Source of the DNA: [Enterobacter] lignolyticus SCF1
Lineage (GTDB): Bacteria; Pseudomonadota; Gammaproteobacteria; Enterobacterales; Enterobacteriaceae
Direction: 5' to 3'
Assembly (NCBI RefSeq): GCF_000164865.1
Contig: NC_014618.1
Span: 3,844,001 to 3,908,000 of the forward strand
Length of the DNA stretch: 64,000 bases
Below are positions 39,433-50,775 of this stretch, one piece after another. The position numbers and the translations under genes are program-made. The notes under the pieces are model-generated. The model made no database searches and was not told the DNA's origin. It worked only from the letters and a program-made list of their open reading frames with translations. Positions within the stretch are counted from its first letter, which is position 1, and every line of letters begins with the position of its first letter.

Positions 39433-39992
39433 GTTGTCTCCTTATCTGACGAACCGGCGACCAGTGAACGAAAACGCGGCCAGTCAAAAGCCGGGCCGGG
39501 ATCCGTTTTTCGCTCGGGGGCAATATCGCTGTGCCCCGTGATATGGTCAGCCATCGCCGGGTAAACCGTCGTAAGCAGCCGGGTTAAGGCTGCCAGTTGC
39601 TGATACTGCGCATCGGTATAAGCCAGCGTGTCGGTGCCTTCCAGCTCGATACCGATAGAGAAATCATTACAGCGCTCACGCCCGTCGTAGCAGGAAACGC
39701 CCGCGTGCCAGGCGCGCTTGTCAAAAGGAACATACTGGACGACTTCACCGTCTCGACGAATCAGGCAATGGGCCGAAACCCGCAGATGCGCAATCTCAGC
39801 AAAAAAGGGATGTGCGTCGGGGTCTATCGTGCCGGTAAATAATGCGTCAATCCAGGGGCCGCCGAATTCGCCGGGCGGCAGGCTGATATTGTGAACCACC
39901 AGCAACGAGGGGGTTTCTCCCTCCGGGCGGCCATCGTGATGCGGCGACGGAACCCGACGCGCGCCCACCAGCCATCCGCTTTCTAACTGCAT
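39429..39992 (-). CDS. ampD: 1,6-anhydro-N-acetylmuramoyl-L-alanine amidase AmpD
   Basis: 187 residues. Cytosolic zinc amidase that cuts the peptide from anhydromuropeptides in wall recycling; its loss causes AmpR-driven AmpC overproduction. Zinc ligands H34, H154 and D164 and catalytic E116 and K162 are all present ([34 protein letters not shown]), so the enzyme looks active. The C-terminal SSDKETT tail and 187-residue length match what I recall of Citrobacter freundii AmpD more than E. coli (183). Divergent from nadC. Confidence 0.97.
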   Translation of the reverse strand: MQLESGWLVGARRVPSPHHDGRPEGETPSLLVVHNISLPPGEFGGPWIDALFTGTIDPDAHPFFAEIAHLRVSAHCLIRRDGEVVQYVPFDKRAWHAGVSCYDGRERCNDFSIGIELEGTDTLAYTDAQYQQLAALTRLLTTVYPAMADHITGHSDIAPERKTDPGPAFDWPRFRSLVAGSSDKETT

Positions 39993-40066
39993 GCTGGATC
40001 TCCTTTTGCATGGCCTTATGTATGGTGCTGATACCTGGTTCAGAGTAGCATGTTTATATCTTCTGA

Positions 40067-40984
<918 letters not shown>

Positions 40985-40993
40985 CACCGTAGC

Positions 40994-41025
40994 GGAAGGG
41001 GATTTGCGATCCCCTTCCCTGTTTC
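40994..41025 (+). terminator. Probable terminator of nadC
   Basis: Ten-base-pair stem GGAAGGGGAT / ATCCCCTTCC with loop TTGCG, followed by CTGTTTCTC, a moderate U-rich tail. Confidence 0.6.
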
Positions 41026-41144
41026 TCGCAACCTCTTTGCAACCGGGCAAAAAGCCCTGAACCCCGTTCGACAATCCTCATTTTGCCGCTCGTACGCCAT
41101 TTCCTCGCCTGTCACAGTGCTCCCGTCATAACAGGAGCCAGACG

Positions 41145-41582
41145 ATGAACAGACAACATGGATTTACCCTGATCGAACTGATGGTGGTGATCGGCATCAT
41201 CGCCATCCTGAGCGCCATCGGTATTCCGGCCTACCAGAACTATCTGCGTAAAGCCGCGCTGACCGACATGCTGCAAACCTTTATGCCCTACCGCACGGCG
41301 ATTGAGCTGTGCGCGCTCGACCACGGCGGCCTCAGCGCCTGCGACGGCGGCAGCAACGGTATTCCCTCCCCCACCACCAGCCGCTACGTCTCGGCGATGC
41401 AGGTCGCTCAGGGCAACGTCAGCTTAAGCGGTCAGGAAAGCCTCAACGGACTGACGGTCAACCTGACGGCGCTCTGGGATAACGCCGACGGCATCACCGG
41501 CTGGCGTCGCGTTTGCGACATCGCCAACGACAGCGCCCTGAAGCAGGCCTGCGAAGATGTTTTCCGCTTCGAGGCTCCCTGA
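41145..41582 (+). CDS. ppdD: Type IV major prepilin PpdD
   Basis: 145 residues. Class III signal: short basic leader MNRQHG cut before F7, then the hydrophobic spine FTLIELMVVIGIIAILSAIG with the conserved Glu at mature position 5. Cysteines near residues 56 and 65, and near 125 and 135, fit the D-loop disulfide pattern. In E. coli the pilin can be assembled by the type II secretion machinery when overproduced, but the locus is silent under laboratory conditions. First gene of ppdD-hofB-hofC; the prepilin peptidase and secretin are elsewhere. Confidence 0.95.
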   Translation: MNRQHGFTLIELMVVIGIIAILSAIGIPAYQNYLRKAALTDMLQTFMPYRTAIELCALDHGGLSACDGGSNGIPSPTTSRYVSAMQVAQGNVSLSGQESLNGLTVNLTALWDNADGITGWRRVCDIANDSALKQACEDVFRFEAP

Positions 41583-41592
41583 GAGAACGCCG

Positions 41593-42978
41593 ATGAAACA
41601 GAACTCGCTCATGGCCCTGTGCCAGCGGCATCACGCGGTGCTATTAGCCAGCGACGAGCAGATGCTCAGTATCGCGGTCGTCGGCAACCCCTCGCCGGAA
41701 CTGATGCAGGCGCTGCGCTTTGCCACGCAGAAGCGGATCGATATCGAATGCTGGGATCGGCAAAAAATGGAGCAGCACCGGTCACGTGAGGCGCAAACGC
41801 ACCTGCCCGCCGCGCGTGAAGAGAACGATAGCGTCGTCGACGTGCTCAACCAGGCCCTGCAGCGGGCGCTGCAGCAGCGCGCGTCGGATATCCATTTTGA
41901 ACCCACCGAGGATAACCTTCGGGTCCGGTTACGCATCGACGGCGTGCTGCATCCCTATTCCGAGCTGCCCGCCGCGATGAGCGCGTCGCTGGTGGCGCGT
42001 CTGAAGGTGCTCGGCGGTCTGGATATTGCAGAACGGCGGCTGCCGCAGGACGGGCAGTTTTCAGTTGAACTTAGCGATAGCACGACCTCTTTTCGCATTG
42101 CCACACTCCCCTGCCGTCATGGAGAAAAAGTCGTACTGCGTCTGCTCCAGCAGGCTGCGCAAACGCTTAATCTTTCTACCCTCGGCATGACGCCAGAGCA
42201 GCTCGGCGCATTTAACAACGCGTTACGCCAGCCGCAGGGGCTGATGCTGGTCACCGGGCCGACCGGCAGCGGGAAAACCGTCACGCTTTACAGCGCGCTG
42301 CAGGCGCGCAACACGCCCGAGGTGAATATCTGCAGCGTCGAAGATCCCATTGAGATCCCGCTGGCGGGCGTTAACCAGACGCAGATTAACCCGCGAAGTG
42401 GCCTGAACTTTCAGAGCGTTTTGCGCGCGCTGCTGCGCCAGGACCCAGATATCGTCATGGTCGGCGAAATTCGCGATGCAGAGACGGCGGAAATCGCCCT
42501 GAACGCCGCTCAGACCGGGCATCTGGTGCTGTCAACGCTGCACACCAACTCCACTTGCGAAACGCTGGTGCGCTTACAGCAAATGGGCGTAGCGCGCTGG
42601 ATAACCTCCTCGGCGCTGCTGCTGGTTGTCGCCCAGCGTCTGGTGCGCCGACTCTGCCCGCACTGCCGCCAGCAAAACGGCAGCCACGCCGCGCTGCCGC
42701 GCGCGCTGTGGCCCAGAGCGCTGCCCAGGTGGCGAACCGCTGGCTGCCCGCGCTGCTATGGCGGCTATCTTGGCCGCATTGCGCTTTTTGAAGTCCTCGT
42801 GATAACCGACGATATCCGCCAGCTTATCGCCAGCGGCGTCGATGCCGGAACCCTCGCGCGCATGGCCAGACAGACCAATATGATGACCCTGTTTGAACAT
42901 GGCTGCCTGGCCGTGGAACGCGGCGAAACCAGCCAGGAAGAGCTGCTGCGGGTGTTGGGTATTCCGCATGGCGAATAA
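41593..42978 (+). CDS. hofB: Type IV pilus/GspE-family assembly ATPase HofB
   Basis: 461 residues, the same as E. coli HofB and shorter than PilB/GspE proteins, which carry a longer N-terminal domain. Seen: DIHFEP of the N2 domain, Walker A GPTGSGKT at 222-229, an Asp box near EDPIE, Walker B IVMVGEIRDAETAEIAL, the His box HLVLSTLHTN and a tetracysteine zinc motif (CPHC, CPRC). Starts at 41593, 10 nt after ppdD with GAGAACG upstream. Powers pilus assembly with HofC. Its stop overlaps the hofC start by 11 nt. Confidence 0.93.
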   Translation: MKQNSLMALCQRHHAVLLASDEQMLSIAVVGNPSPELMQALRFATQKRIDIECWDRQKMEQHRSREAQTHLPAAREENDSVVDVLNQALQRALQQRASDIHFEPTEDNLRVRLRIDGVLHPYSELPAAMSASLVARLKVLGGLDIAERRLPQDGQFSVELSDSTTSFRIATLPCRHGEKVVLRLLQQAAQTLNLSTLGMTPEQLGAFNNALRQPQGLMLVTGPTGSGKTVTLYSALQARNTPEVNICSVEDPIEIPLAGVNQTQINPRSGLNFQSVLRALLRQDPDIVMVGEIRDAETAEIALNAAQTGHLVLSTLHTNSTCETLVRLQQMGVARWITSSALLLVVAQRLVRRLCPHCRQQNGSHAALPRALWPRALPRWRTAGCPRCYGGYLGRIALFEVLVITDDIRQLIASGVDAGTLARMARQTNMMTLFEHGCLAVERGETSQEELLRVLGIPHGE

Positions 42979-44176
42979 AAAACTGTGGCGCTGGCGCGGT
43001 GTTTCACCGCAGGGCCAGCCGATGCATGGCGCCCTCTGGAGCACCGACAAAGCGCTTGCGATGCAGGACATCCAGCGCGAGGGAATTATTCCGCTAAGCC
43101 TGAAACGCGACGCCGTGAAGGCCTCGCTGTGGCGGTCGCAGCACTGCAGCGACCTTATGCAGCAGCTGGCGACCCTGCTACAGGCGGGGCTGACGCTTTC
43201 CGAAGGGCTCACGCTGCTGTCAGAGCAGCACCCCAGCGCGCAGTGGCAGGCTCTGCTGCAGGATATGGCGGTACGGTTGGCGCAGGGCAGCCCCTTATCC
43301 GAAGCGATGAGCGAATGGCCCGAGGTCTTCCCCCCGCTTTATCCGGCAACCATCCGCGCCGGGGAGATGACCGGCAGGCTGGAACACTGCTGCTTTCACC
43401 TTGCCAGACAGCAGCAGGCCCAGCAGCGCCTGGCACAGAAAGTGGCGAAAGCGCTGCGCTATCCGCTGGTGGTTATTCTGCTCGCCGTCGCGGTGATTAT
43501 CGGCATGTGCGGCTTTGTCCTCCCTGAATTTGCCCAGATATACCGCACCTTCAATACGCCCCTGCCGACGCTGACGCGTATGGTGATGGCGCTATCGGTA
43601 TGGGTCGAGCGCGCCTTCCCTTTGCTGGCGGGGCTTATCCTCTCCCCGTTGCTGCTGCGCCCGCTGATGCGGCGTTCCGGCAGATGGCCATGGTGGAAAG
43701 CCGCTATCCTGCGAAGAATACCTGTTCTCGCAGCGCTACGCCGCGGGCAGATGCTCAGCCACATTTTTATGGTGCTGGCTTTAAGCCAGCGCGCCGGAGT
43801 GCCTTTTCTGCAGGGGCTGGAGAGCGTCGAAACTACGCTCAGTTGTCCGTGGTGGCGGCACGTCATCCGCCAGATTCACGATGCGGTCGCTCAGGGGAAG
43901 CCGATATGGCAGGCGTTTGAAGATAGCGGCGCGTTTACGCCGCTTTGCCGACAGCTTATTCGCACCGGGGAGACCTCCGGCGCGCTGGATGCGATGCTGG
44001 AAAACCTGGCGCACTACTACGACGAACAGACCCACCACCTGGCGGATAATCTGGCGGCGCTGCTGGAGCCGGTGCTGCTGGCCGTCACAGGGGGTATTAT
44101 CGGTACGCTGGTAGTGGCAATGTATCTGCCGGTTTTTCATCTGGGGGATGCCATCAGCGGCGCGGGGATGGGGTGA
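42968..44176 (+). CDS. hofC: Type IV pilus assembly inner-membrane protein HofC (PilC/GspF)
   Basis: 402 residues. Platform protein that works with the ATPase HofB. Two GspF repeats, each with the QLATLLQAGLTLSEGL or ALSQRAGVPFLQGLES type of motif, and about three membrane segments, the last at the C-terminus (GGIIGTLVVAMYLPVF). Overall divergence from E. coli HofC is greater than for neighbouring genes, as expected for a rarely expressed locus. The ATG at 42968 is inside hofB; a longer frame from 42893 is unsupported. The last gene of the locus; convergent with guaC. Confidence 0.92.
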   Translation: MANKKLWRWRGVSPQGQPMHGALWSTDKALAMQDIQREGIIPLSLKRDAVKASLWRSQHCSDLMQQLATLLQAGLTLSEGLTLLSEQHPSAQWQALLQDMAVRLAQGSPLSEAMSEWPEVFPPLYPATIRAGEMTGRLEHCCFHLARQQQAQQRLAQKVAKALRYPLVVILLAVAVIIGMCGFVLPEFAQIYRTFNTPLPTLTRMVMALSVWVERAFPLLAGLILSPLLLRPLMRRSGRWPWWKAAILRRIPVLAALRRGQMLSHIFMVLALSQRAGVPFLQGLESVETTLSCPWWRHVIRQIHDAVAQGKPIWQAFEDSGAFTPLCRQLIRTGETSGALDAMLENLAHYYDEQTHHLADNLAALLEPVLLAVTGGIIGTLVVAMYLPVFHLGDAISGAGMG

Positions 44177-44179
44177 GGC

Positions 44180-44213
44180 AGAAAGGAAACGCTGGCGTGA
44201 CGGGCACGCCAGC
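44180..44213 (-). terminator. Probable terminator of guaC
   Basis: GCTGGCGTG / CACGCCAGC stem (9 bp, 5-nt loop) 8 nt beyond the guaC stop on the minus strand, followed by GTTTCCTTTCTG. Lies between convergent hofC and guaC. Confidence 0.55.
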
Positions 44214-44220
44214 ACATCGG

Positions 44221-45264
44221 TTACAGGCTGTTGAACACGCGGTTCTCTTGTTCCTGCACGCGAATAAAGGTCGTACGCTTGGTCAGCTCCTTCAGGCGGG
44301 AAGCCCCAACGTAGGTACAGGCTGAACGCAGGCCGCCGAGGATATCGCGGGCAGTATTTTCCACCGGGCCACGCAGCGGCAGCTTCACGGTTTTACCTTC
44401 CGCCGCACGGTACTGCGCTACGCCGCCTACGTGACGGTTCATCGCCGACTCGGAGCTCATGCCGTAGAACAGCATGAATTTTTCGCCGTTTTCCTCAACA
44501 ACGCTGCCGCCGCTCTCTTCGTGACCGGCCAGCATTCCGCCCAGCATCACGAAATCTGCGCCGCCGCCGAAGGCTTTAGCCACGTCGCCCGGCATGGTGC
44601 AACCGCCGTCGCTGACGATCTGCCCGCCAAGGCCGTGCGCCGCGTCGGCGCATTCAATCACCGCGGACAGCTGCGGATAGCCAACGCCGGTTTTGACGCG
44701 GGTGGTACAAACGGAGCCCGGGCCGATGCCGACTTTAACAATATCGGCGCCTGCCAGAATCAGCTCTTCGCACATTTCGCCGGTGACAACGTTACCCGCA
44801 CAGATGGTTTTATTCGGCCATGCTTCGCGCGCTTTTGACAAAAACTGCACAAAGTGTTCGGAGTAGCCATTTGCCACATCAATGCACACAAAGTTCAGCG
44901 CCGGATGCAGGTTCAGGATCTGCTTTGTTTTTTCGAAATCCGCGTCAGACGTACCGGTAGAAACCATCACGTATTTCAATACCGCGTCAGATTCACGCTG
45001 AACGAACGCGCTCCATTCATCAACGGTATAATGTTTATGCACAGCGGTGAGGATCTCGAAAGAGGCCAGCGCGACCGCCATTGCAAACGTTCCGACGGTG
45101 TCCATGTTCGCGGCGATAATCGGCACGCCAGACCATGTCTGAGCGGAGTGTTTAAAGGTGTACTCGCGTTCCAGCTCAACATCGGAACGGCTTTTAAGGG
45201 TAGAGCGCTTGGGGCGGATAAGAACGTCTTTAAAACCTAATTTCAGATCTTCTTCAATACGCAT
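44221..45264 (-). CDS. guaC: GMP reductase
   Basis: 347 residues. NADPH-dependent deamination of GMP to IMP, moving guanine nucleotides back to the adenine branch. IMPDH-like TIM barrel without CBS domains. The catalytic Cys186 sits in [13 protein letters not shown]; other conserved parts are [22 protein letters not shown] and [13 protein letters not shown]. Divergent from coaE over about 226 bp. It acts on the same purine pool as Hpt at 16 kb. Confidence 0.97.
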   Translation of the reverse strand: MRIEEDLKLGFKDVLIRPKRSTLKSRSDVELEREYTFKHSAQTWSGVPIIAANMDTVGTFAMAVALASFEILTAVHKHYTVDEWSAFVQRESDAVLKYVMVSTGTSDADFEKTKQILNLHPALNFVCIDVANGYSEHFVQFLSKAREAWPNKTICAGNVVTGEMCEELILAGADIVKVGIGPGSVCTTRVKTGVGYPQLSAVIECADAAHGLGGQIVSDGGCTMPGDVAKAFGGGADFVMLGGMLAGHEESGGSVVEENGEKFMLFYGMSSESAMNRHVGGVAQYRAAEGKTVKLPLRGPVENTARDILGGLRSACTYVGASRLKELTKRTTFIRVQEQENRVFNSL

Positions 45265-45490
45265 GTGCGGATTCCTGGGGTTATAGGCAAAAATGTTAAA
45301 AGCACAACTCCAGTGACGTTATCATACGCACTAATCATCCCGCCGCAAGACTGCGATTTTCACTTTTTTTACGCTACAATCGTACAAATTTACCTGGTGA
45401 ATAGTGAATTCCACGTTTTTCACTACAGGCTTTATTTGTCTTATTTTTAACCAATTGATTTTTAATACTAATAATCTCAGGATCGGTGGT

Positions 45491-46111
45491 ATGGGCTATA
45501 CGGTAGCGTTAACAGGCGGCATCGGCAGCGGCAAAAGCACCGTCGCCAGCGCGTTTGCACATCTGGGAATTACCGTTATCGATGCCGATATGATTGCCCG
45601 TCAGGTGGTCGAACCAGGCACACCCGCGCTGGAGGCTATCGTCGAACGCTACGGCGCGCAGATGCTTCAGGCGGACGGGTCGCTCAACCGCCGGCTGCTG
45701 CGGGAAACGATTTTTTCCCATCCCACTGAGAAATCCTGGCTAAATTCGCTTCTCCATCCGCTTATCCAGGCGGAAACGCAGCGCCAGATGACGCAGGCCG
45801 CCTCACCCTACGTGCTGTGGGTTGTGCCCCTGCTGGTGGAGAATCGCCTCTGGCAAAAAGCTGACCGCGTGCTGGTAGTTGACGTTTCCCGCGAAACGCA
45901 GCTCCGGCGCACCGTGCAGCGCGATAATGTGACAAAAGAGCACGCCGAACAGATCCTTGCGGCCCAGGCAACGCGCGATGCGCGACTCGCCGTGGCTGAC
46001 GATGTTATTGATAACAACGGTACACCAGATGCCATTGCATCGGATGTTGCCCACCTGCACACCAGATACCTGAAGCTGGCGGCGCAGGCCGATTCACAGG
46101 AAAAACCGTAA
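45491..46111 (+). CDS. coaE: Dephospho-CoA kinase
   Basis: 206 residues, as in E. coli. Final step of CoA synthesis: phosphorylates the ribose 3'-OH of dephospho-CoA. Walker [10 protein letters not shown] at 9-17, VIDAD with the catalytic Asp, LLHPLI lid region and VVPLLVEN. The ATG at 45491 is taken because it gives the family N-terminus [10 protein letters not shown]; the frame is open for 29 more codons upstream in AT-rich DNA. The TAA shares one base with the zapD ATG (TAATG). It finishes the pathway begun by panBCD. Confidence 0.97.
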   Translation: MGYTVALTGGIGSGKSTVASAFAHLGITVIDADMIARQVVEPGTPALEAIVERYGAQMLQADGSLNRRLLRETIFSHPTEKSWLNSLLHPLIQAETQRQMTQAASPYVLWVVPLLVENRLWQKADRVLVVDVSRETQLRRTVQRDNVTKEHAEQILAAQATRDARLAVADDVIDNNGTPDAIASDVAHLHTRYLKLAAQADSQEKP

Positions 46112-46854
46112 TGCACACCCACATCCTCTTCGAACACCCTCTTAATGAAAAGATGCGTACCTGGCTGCGTATTGAATTTCTGGTGCAGCAGTTAAACAGC
46201 AATCTGCCGATTGTTGATCATGCCAGCGCGCTGCATTTTTTTCGCAACGTCGGGGACTTACTGGATGTGTTCGAACGCGGCGAAGTGCGCACCGAATTAC
46301 TGAAAGAGCTTGAGCGCCAGCAGCGTAAACTGCAGCAGTGGAGCGAAGTGCCGGGCGTCGATCAGCACCGCATCGACGCCCTGCGCCAGCAGCTGAAGGC
46401 CAGCGGCAGCGTGCTGATGACCGCGCCGCGCGTCGGCCAGGTGCTGCGTGAAGATAGGCTGATTGGCCTGGTGCGCCAGCGCCTGAGCATTCCCGGCGGC
46501 TGCTGCAGCTTCGACCTGCCGACGCTGCATATCTGGCTGCACTCCCCGCAGTCGACGCGCGATGCGCAGGTGGCCCGCTGGCTGGAAAGCCTGCAGCCGA
46601 TGAACCAGGCGCTGAATCTGATCCTCGATTTAGTGCGCAACTCGGCGCCTTTCCGCAAACAGACCAGCCTGAACGGCTTTTTCCAGGATAACGGCGAAGA
46701 CGCCGACCTGCTGCGCCTGCAGCTGGCGCTGGATGCGCAGCTGTATCCGCAGATCTCCGGACATAAAAGCCGCTTCGCCATCCGCTTTTTACCGCTGGAC
46801 AGCGAAAACGGCATCGTGCCCGATCGTCTGGACTTCGAACTGGCCTGCTGTTAA
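46111..46854 (+). CDS. zapD: Cell division protein ZapD
   Basis: 247 residues, as in E. coli ZapD (YacF). Soluble FtsZ-binding protein that bundles FtsZ filaments through the FtsZ C-terminal tail and stabilises the Z ring. An alpha-helical N-terminal half ([20 protein letters not shown] at the start) and a beta-rich C-terminal half are expected from the family. Translationally coupled to coaE by the TAATG junction and followed by yacG after 9 nt. Its partner FtsZ is encoded 5 kb away in this window. Confidence 0.96.
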   Translation: MHTHILFEHPLNEKMRTWLRIEFLVQQLNSNLPIVDHASALHFFRNVGDLLDVFERGEVRTELLKELERQQRKLQQWSEVPGVDQHRIDALRQQLKASGSVLMTAPRVGQVLREDRLIGLVRQRLSIPGGCCSFDLPTLHIWLHSPQSTRDAQVARWLESLQPMNQALNLILDLVRNSAPFRKQTSLNGFFQDNGEDADLLRLQLALDAQLYPQISGHKSRFAIRFLPLDSENGIVPDRLDFELACC

Positions 46855-46863
46855 GGAGCGATG

Positions 46864-47058
46864 ATGAACGACGAGACGACCGTAAATTGCCCTACCTGCG
46901 GCAAAACCGTGATTTGGGGGGAGCAGAGCCCGTTTCGCCCCTTCTGCTCCAAACGCTGCCAGCTTATCGACCTTGGCGAATGGGCCGCAGAAGAAAAAAG
47001 GATCCCAAGCAGCGGAGATCTCTCGGATAGCGACGGCTGGAGCGAGGAAGAACGTTAG
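46864..47058 (+). CDS. yacG: DNA gyrase inhibitor YacG
   Basis: 64 residues. Small zinc protein that in E. coli binds the GyrB C-terminal domain and inhibits gyrase. Zinc ligands C9, C12, C28 and C32 (CPTC and CSKRC), with the same numbering as E. coli when the second of two adjacent ATGs (46864) is used; that ATG also has the better spacing from AAGGAG at 46853-46858. The C-terminal tail is acidic and disordered. Its stop codon overlaps the stop of convergent mutT. Confidence 0.93.
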   Translation: MNDETTVNCPTCGKTVIWGEQSPFRPFCSKRCQLIDLGEWAAEEKRIPSSGDLSDSDGWSEEER

Positions 47059-47447
47059 GCCTGGGCGATTAGCTTCGCGATAACCGGCTCGTTAGCGGGA
47101 GGAAACGCTGCCGCTAACAGCTCGCCCTGCGCCACCCAGCGCCCCGGCTGTCCTTCTTTGCCCCAGGGATCGCCCAGCCACTCTTCCACCAGCCAGAACC
47201 ACAGCGTGATGTGCCGGTCCGGAAACTGGTATTCCAGTTTGTCGAACAGCACCGCGTTGCGCGCCACAATGCCGACCTCTTCCTGGAGCTCACGCACCAT
47301 CGCCTGCTCGGCCGATTCGCCGTCCTCGATCTTACCGCCCGGGAACTCCCACTTGTTGGCCATATGGGCATCGGCAGCACGCTGGGTAATGAAGATCTCC
47401 CCCTGCGCATTACGGATAATACCCGTTGAGATATGCAGTATTTTCAT
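47055..47447 (-). CDS. mutT: 8-oxo-dGTP diphosphatase MutT
   Basis: 130 residues. Cleans the nucleotide pool of 8-oxo-dGTP, preventing A:T to C:G transversions. Nudix box: G38 through E44, then RELQEEVG at 52-59, holding the metal-binding Glu residues. [13 protein letters not shown] and the C-terminal Leu/Ala-rich helix are typical. Lies 57 bp downstream of secA, behind a terminator hairpin, so expression likely comes partly from secA read-through. Overlaps yacG by 4 nt at the convergent stops (TTAG). Confidence 0.96.
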   Translation of the reverse strand: MKILHISTGIIRNAQGEIFITQRAADAHMANKWEFPGGKIEDGESAEQAMVRELQEEVGIVARNAVLFDKLEYQFPDRHITLWFWLVEEWLGDPWGKEGQPGRWVAQGELLAAAFPPANEPVIAKLIAQA

Positions 47448-47461
47448 TGTCTTATATCCAT

Positions 47462-47488
47462 AAAAAAGGCGCAGTCACCTGCGCCTTC
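47462..47488 (-). terminator. Terminator between secA and mutT
   Basis: AAGGCGCAG / CTGCGCCTT stem with 4-nt loop, followed by TTTTTA on the minus strand, just before mutT. Confidence 0.85.
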
Positions 47489-47504
47489 GTTTTTATTCAG
47501 TCCC

Positions 47505-50210
47505 TTAGCTCAAACGGCCATGGCACTGTTTATATTTTTTACCTGAACCGCACGGGCACGGATCGTTACGTCCCACTTTGCGATCGCCGGTCTGCGCCGC
47601 CAGCATTTCAGCCGCAGCGGTATCGTCATCCTGATGGCTGAGCTGCTGCATCTGAGTCAGGCGCTCGGCCTCCTCACGACGCTGCTGCTCCATCGCTTCA
47701 ACTTCTTCCGGCAGGCGCACCTGCACCTTGCTCAGGGTGCTGATGACCTCATACTTCAGCGACTCCAGCATGGCGGCAAACATGGAGAAGGACTCGCGCT
47801 TGTACTCCTGCTTCGGATCCTTCTGCGCGTAACCGCGCAGGTGAATACCCTGACGCAGATAGTCCATCGCCGCGAGGTGCTCTTTCCACAGGGAATCCAG
47901 CGTCTGCAGCATCACGCCTTTTTCGAAGTGGCGCATCATCTCGGTGCCAACCACTTCCTCTTTACGCTGATACACTTCGATGGCGCTCTGCAGAATACGC
48001 TCACGCAGGGTCTCTTCGTGCAGCTCTGGCTCTTTATCCAGCCATTCGGAAATCGGCAATTCGAGGTCGAAATCGTTTTTCAGACGCTCCTGCAGGCCCG
48101 GAATATCCCACATTTCTTCCAGCGACTGCGGCGGAATATGCGCATCGATGGTCGCCTTGAAGACGTCTTCACGGATGCTGGCAATAGTTTCGCTCACGTC
48201 CGACACGTCCAGCAGTTCGTTACGCTGGGTGTAGATAGCGCGACGCTGATCGTTCGCCACATCGTCATACTCAAGCAGCTGCTTACGGATATCGAAGTTG
48301 CGGCTTTCCACTTTACGCTGTGCGTTGGCGATCGCTTTGGTCACCCACGGGTGCTCAATCGCTTCGCCCGGCTTCATCCCCAGCTTACGCATCATGCCCG
48401 ACACGCGGTCAGAGGCAAAGATACGCATCAGGGCATCTTCCATCGACAGGTAGAAGCGGGAAGAACCGGCATCGCCCTGACGACCGGAACGGCCGCGCAG
48501 CTGGTTGTCGATACGACGGGATTCGTGACGCTCGGTGCCAACGATGTGCAGACCGCCCGCCGCCAGAACGGCTTCGTGACGAACCTGCCAGTCGGCCTTG
48601 ATCTTCGCAATCTGCTCGCTGGTCGGGTTTTCGAGCTGGGCGATTTCCGCCTGCCAGCTGCCGCCCAGCACGATGTCCGTACCACGACCCGCCATGTTGG
48701 TAGCGATGGTCACGGTTGCCGGGTAGCCCGCCTGAGCGACGATATCCGCTTCGCTGGCGTGGAACTTGGCGTTCAGTACGTTGTGCTTGATACCGGCTTT
48801 GGTCAGCTCGCGGGACACTACTTCGGATTTCTCGATGGAGATTGTCCCCACCAGCACCGGCTGCCCGTTGGCGGTACGCTCTTTAATGTCTTCGATGATC
48901 GCCTGGATTTTTTCTGCTTCGGTCATATAGACCAGATCCGGCATATCCTTACGGATCATCGGACGGTTGGTCGGCACCACAACGGTATCCAGCTTATAAA
49001 TAGAGCTGAATTCAAACGCTTCGGTATCCGCAGTACCGGTCATCCCCGCCAGCTTCTCGTACAGACGGAAGTAGTTCTGGAAGGTGATAGACGCCAGCGT
49101 CTGGTTTTCATTCTGGATTTCCACGCCTTCTTTGGCTTCCACCGCCTGATGCAGACCATCAGACCAGCGGCGGCCCTGCATGGTACGGCCGGTGTGCTCA
49201 TCGACGATAATGACTTCGCCGTCTTTGACAATGTAGTCCACATCACGGGTGAACAGCGCATGCGCGCGCAGCGCCGCGGTCACGTGGTGCATAAGCATGA
49301 TGTTCGCCGGAGAGTACAGTGACTCGCCCTCGTCCATGATGCCTTCATTGACCAGCAGCTCTTCCACCAGCACCAGACCACGCTCGGTGAGGTTCACCTG
49401 ACGCGCTTTTTCATCTACGGAGAAGTGCCCTTCGCCCTGGAAGGTATCGGAGTCTTCTTTCTCCTGACGGATCAGATGCGGAATAATTTTGTTTACCTGG
49501 CGGTACATCTCAGAGCTGTCTTCCGCCGGGCCGGAGATGATAAGCGGCGTACGCGCTTCATCGATAAGGATGGAGTCGACCTCATCCACCAGCGCATAGT
49601 GCAGCTTACGCTGTACGCGCTCTTCCGGGCTGAACGCCATGTTGTCGCGCAGATAGTCGAAGCCGTATTCGTTGTTGGTGCCGTAGGTGATGTCGGCGGC
49701 ATAGGCTTCACGCTTGGCTGGCGCCGGCATTCCCGGCAGGTTGATACCGACGGACATGCCGAGGAATTCAAACAGCGGGCGGTTGTTTTCGGCGTCGCGC
49801 TGGGCCAGATAGTCGTTGACGGTCACCACGTGAACGCCTTTGCCGGACAGGGCGTTAACGTAAGCCGGCAGCGTTGCGGTCAGGGTTTTACCTTCACCGG
49901 TACGCATTTCGGCGATGCAGCGGTCGTTGAGCACCATGCCCCCGAGCAGCTGGACGTCAAAGTGACGCATACCGAATACGCGCTTACTGGCCTCACGGAC
50001 CACCGCGAACGCTTCCGGGATCAGGCTTTCAACGGTCTCGCCTTTCTCGAGGCGCGCGCGAAACTCGGCGGTTTTTGCCTTCAGCTCATCATCGGAGAGT
50101 TTTTCCATCTCCGGTTCCATGGCATTGATAACGCCGACAACTTTACGCATACGACGCAGCGTACGATCGTTACGGCTGCCGAAAACTTTAGTTAATAATT
50201 TGATTAGCAT
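47505..50210 (-). CDS. secA: Preprotein translocase motor ATPase SecA
   Basis: 901 residues, as in E. coli. Pushes unfolded preproteins through SecYEG. Seen: Walker A RTGEGKT (103-109), [13 protein letters not shown] (DEAD-type motif II plus), the preprotein cross-linking domain, [10 protein letters not shown] and [11 protein letters not shown] of the second nucleotide fold, and the C-terminal zinc and SecB-binding motif with C885, C887, C896 and H897. Starts at 50210 with GAGATTTTATT before the ATG, as in E. coli. Translation is expected to be raised by stalling on the upstream secM, 61 nt away. Confidence 0.98.
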   Translation of the reverse strand: MLIKLLTKVFGSRNDRTLRRMRKVVGVINAMEPEMEKLSDDELKAKTAEFRARLEKGETVESLIPEAFAVVREASKRVFGMRHFDVQLLGGMVLNDRCIAEMRTGEGKTLTATLPAYVNALSGKGVHVVTVNDYLAQRDAENNRPLFEFLGMSVGINLPGMPAPAKREAYAADITYGTNNEYGFDYLRDNMAFSPEERVQRKLHYALVDEVDSILIDEARTPLIISGPAEDSSEMYRQVNKIIPHLIRQEKEDSDTFQGEGHFSVDEKARQVNLTERGLVLVEELLVNEGIMDEGESLYSPANIMLMHHVTAALRAHALFTRDVDYIVKDGEVIIVDEHTGRTMQGRRWSDGLHQAVEAKEGVEIQNENQTLASITFQNYFRLYEKLAGMTGTADTEAFEFSSIYKLDTVVVPTNRPMIRKDMPDLVYMTEAEKIQAIIEDIKERTANGQPVLVGTISIEKSEVVSRELTKAGIKHNVLNAKFHASEADIVAQAGYPATVTIATNMAGRGTDIVLGGSWQAEIAQLENPTSEQIAKIKADWQVRHEAVLAAGGLHIVGTERHESRRIDNQLRGRSGRQGDAGSSRFYLSMEDALMRIFASDRVSGMMRKLGMKPGEAIEHPWVTKAIANAQRKVESRNFDIRKQLLEYDDVANDQRRAIYTQRNELLDVSDVSETIASIREDVFKATIDAHIPPQSLEEMWDIPGLQERLKNDFDLELPISEWLDKEPELHEETLRERILQSAIEVYQRKEEVVGTEMMRHFEKGVMLQTLDSLWKEHLAAMDYLRQGIHLRGYAQKDPKQEYKRESFSMFAAMLESLKYEVISTLSKVQVRLPEEVEAMEQQRREEAERLTQMQQLSHQDDDTAAAEMLAAQTGDRKVGRNDPCPCGSGKKYKQCHGRLS

Positions 50211-50271
50211 AATAAAATCTCAAACGCCCCGCGCTGCGGAGTCTTAGTTATTCGTTAGATTCAGGTGTCGT

Positions 50272-50775
50272 TTAGCTAAGACGTTGAGGTCCGGCGCGGA
50301 TGCCCTGCACCTGGCTAATCCAGCGGCCGACGCAGAACGGCGCCCGGGCATCAGGTGCGGAAGCCATGGCCACCGAGCGCACGATGGCGGGCGGCTGGCT
50401 TTCCCGCATCAGCAGCGCGCTGAGCGTGTCGAGCAGAGCAAGGTGGTGCACCTGCAGCGGTGCGGCAGCCTGCGCTGAAGGTTTTGCCTGCGGCGCCATG
50501 GCGAAAGAGAGATGACGTATGACCGTACGGATGGCGTGCTGATGCCAGTAGTCGACGGTAAACGTTGGCCGACGGTTGGTTTCCAGCAGCGCCAGCTGCG
50601 AGAAGTTAACCTTCGCCGGGGTCGAATGGTTACTGGCCGCTTTGGTCGGCGGAACCGACCCGGTGCTGCCGCCGAGCGCAGGCAAGCCGAACCCCGCCGC
50701 GACCATCCCCAACAGGAGATGCGGCCAGAAGTATCGTCTGCCAAACTGTCGCCAACGCGTCAGTATTCCACTCAC
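50272..50775 (-). CDS. secM: Secretion monitor SecM (ribosome-arrest peptide)
   Basis: 167 residues if started at the GTG at 50775, which gives [20 protein letters not shown] as in E. coli (170). Nascent SecM stalls in the ribosome when not pulled by SecA, opening the secA Shine-Dalgarno. A long signal sequence is at the N-terminus. The arrest motif FxxxxWIxxxxGIRAGP is intact: F147, W152, I153, G158, I159, R160, A161, G162, P163. The linker before it differs strongly from E. coli, and the variable positions inside the motif read CVGR and SQVQ rather than STPV and SQAQ. The frame is open upstream to 50826, unsupported. Confidence 0.93.
   Translation of the reverse strand: MSGILTRWRQFGRRYFWPHLLLGMVAAGFGLPALGGSTGSVPPTKAASNHSTPAKVNFSQLALLETNRRPTFTVDYWHQHAIRTVIRHLSFAMAPQAKPSAQAAAPLQVHHLALLDTLSALLMRESQPPAIVRSVAMASAPDARAPFCVGRWISQVQGIRAGPQRLS

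Noticed and set aside
46861..46863. First of two adjacent ATGs as the yacG start
   Set aside because: Only 2 nt from the Shine-Dalgarno, and it shifts the zinc cysteines off the conserved numbering; the second ATG fits better.
47634..49322. A 562-codon plus-strand open frame opposite secA
   Set aside because: Complete overlap with secA, no recognisable domain, shadow-like composition.
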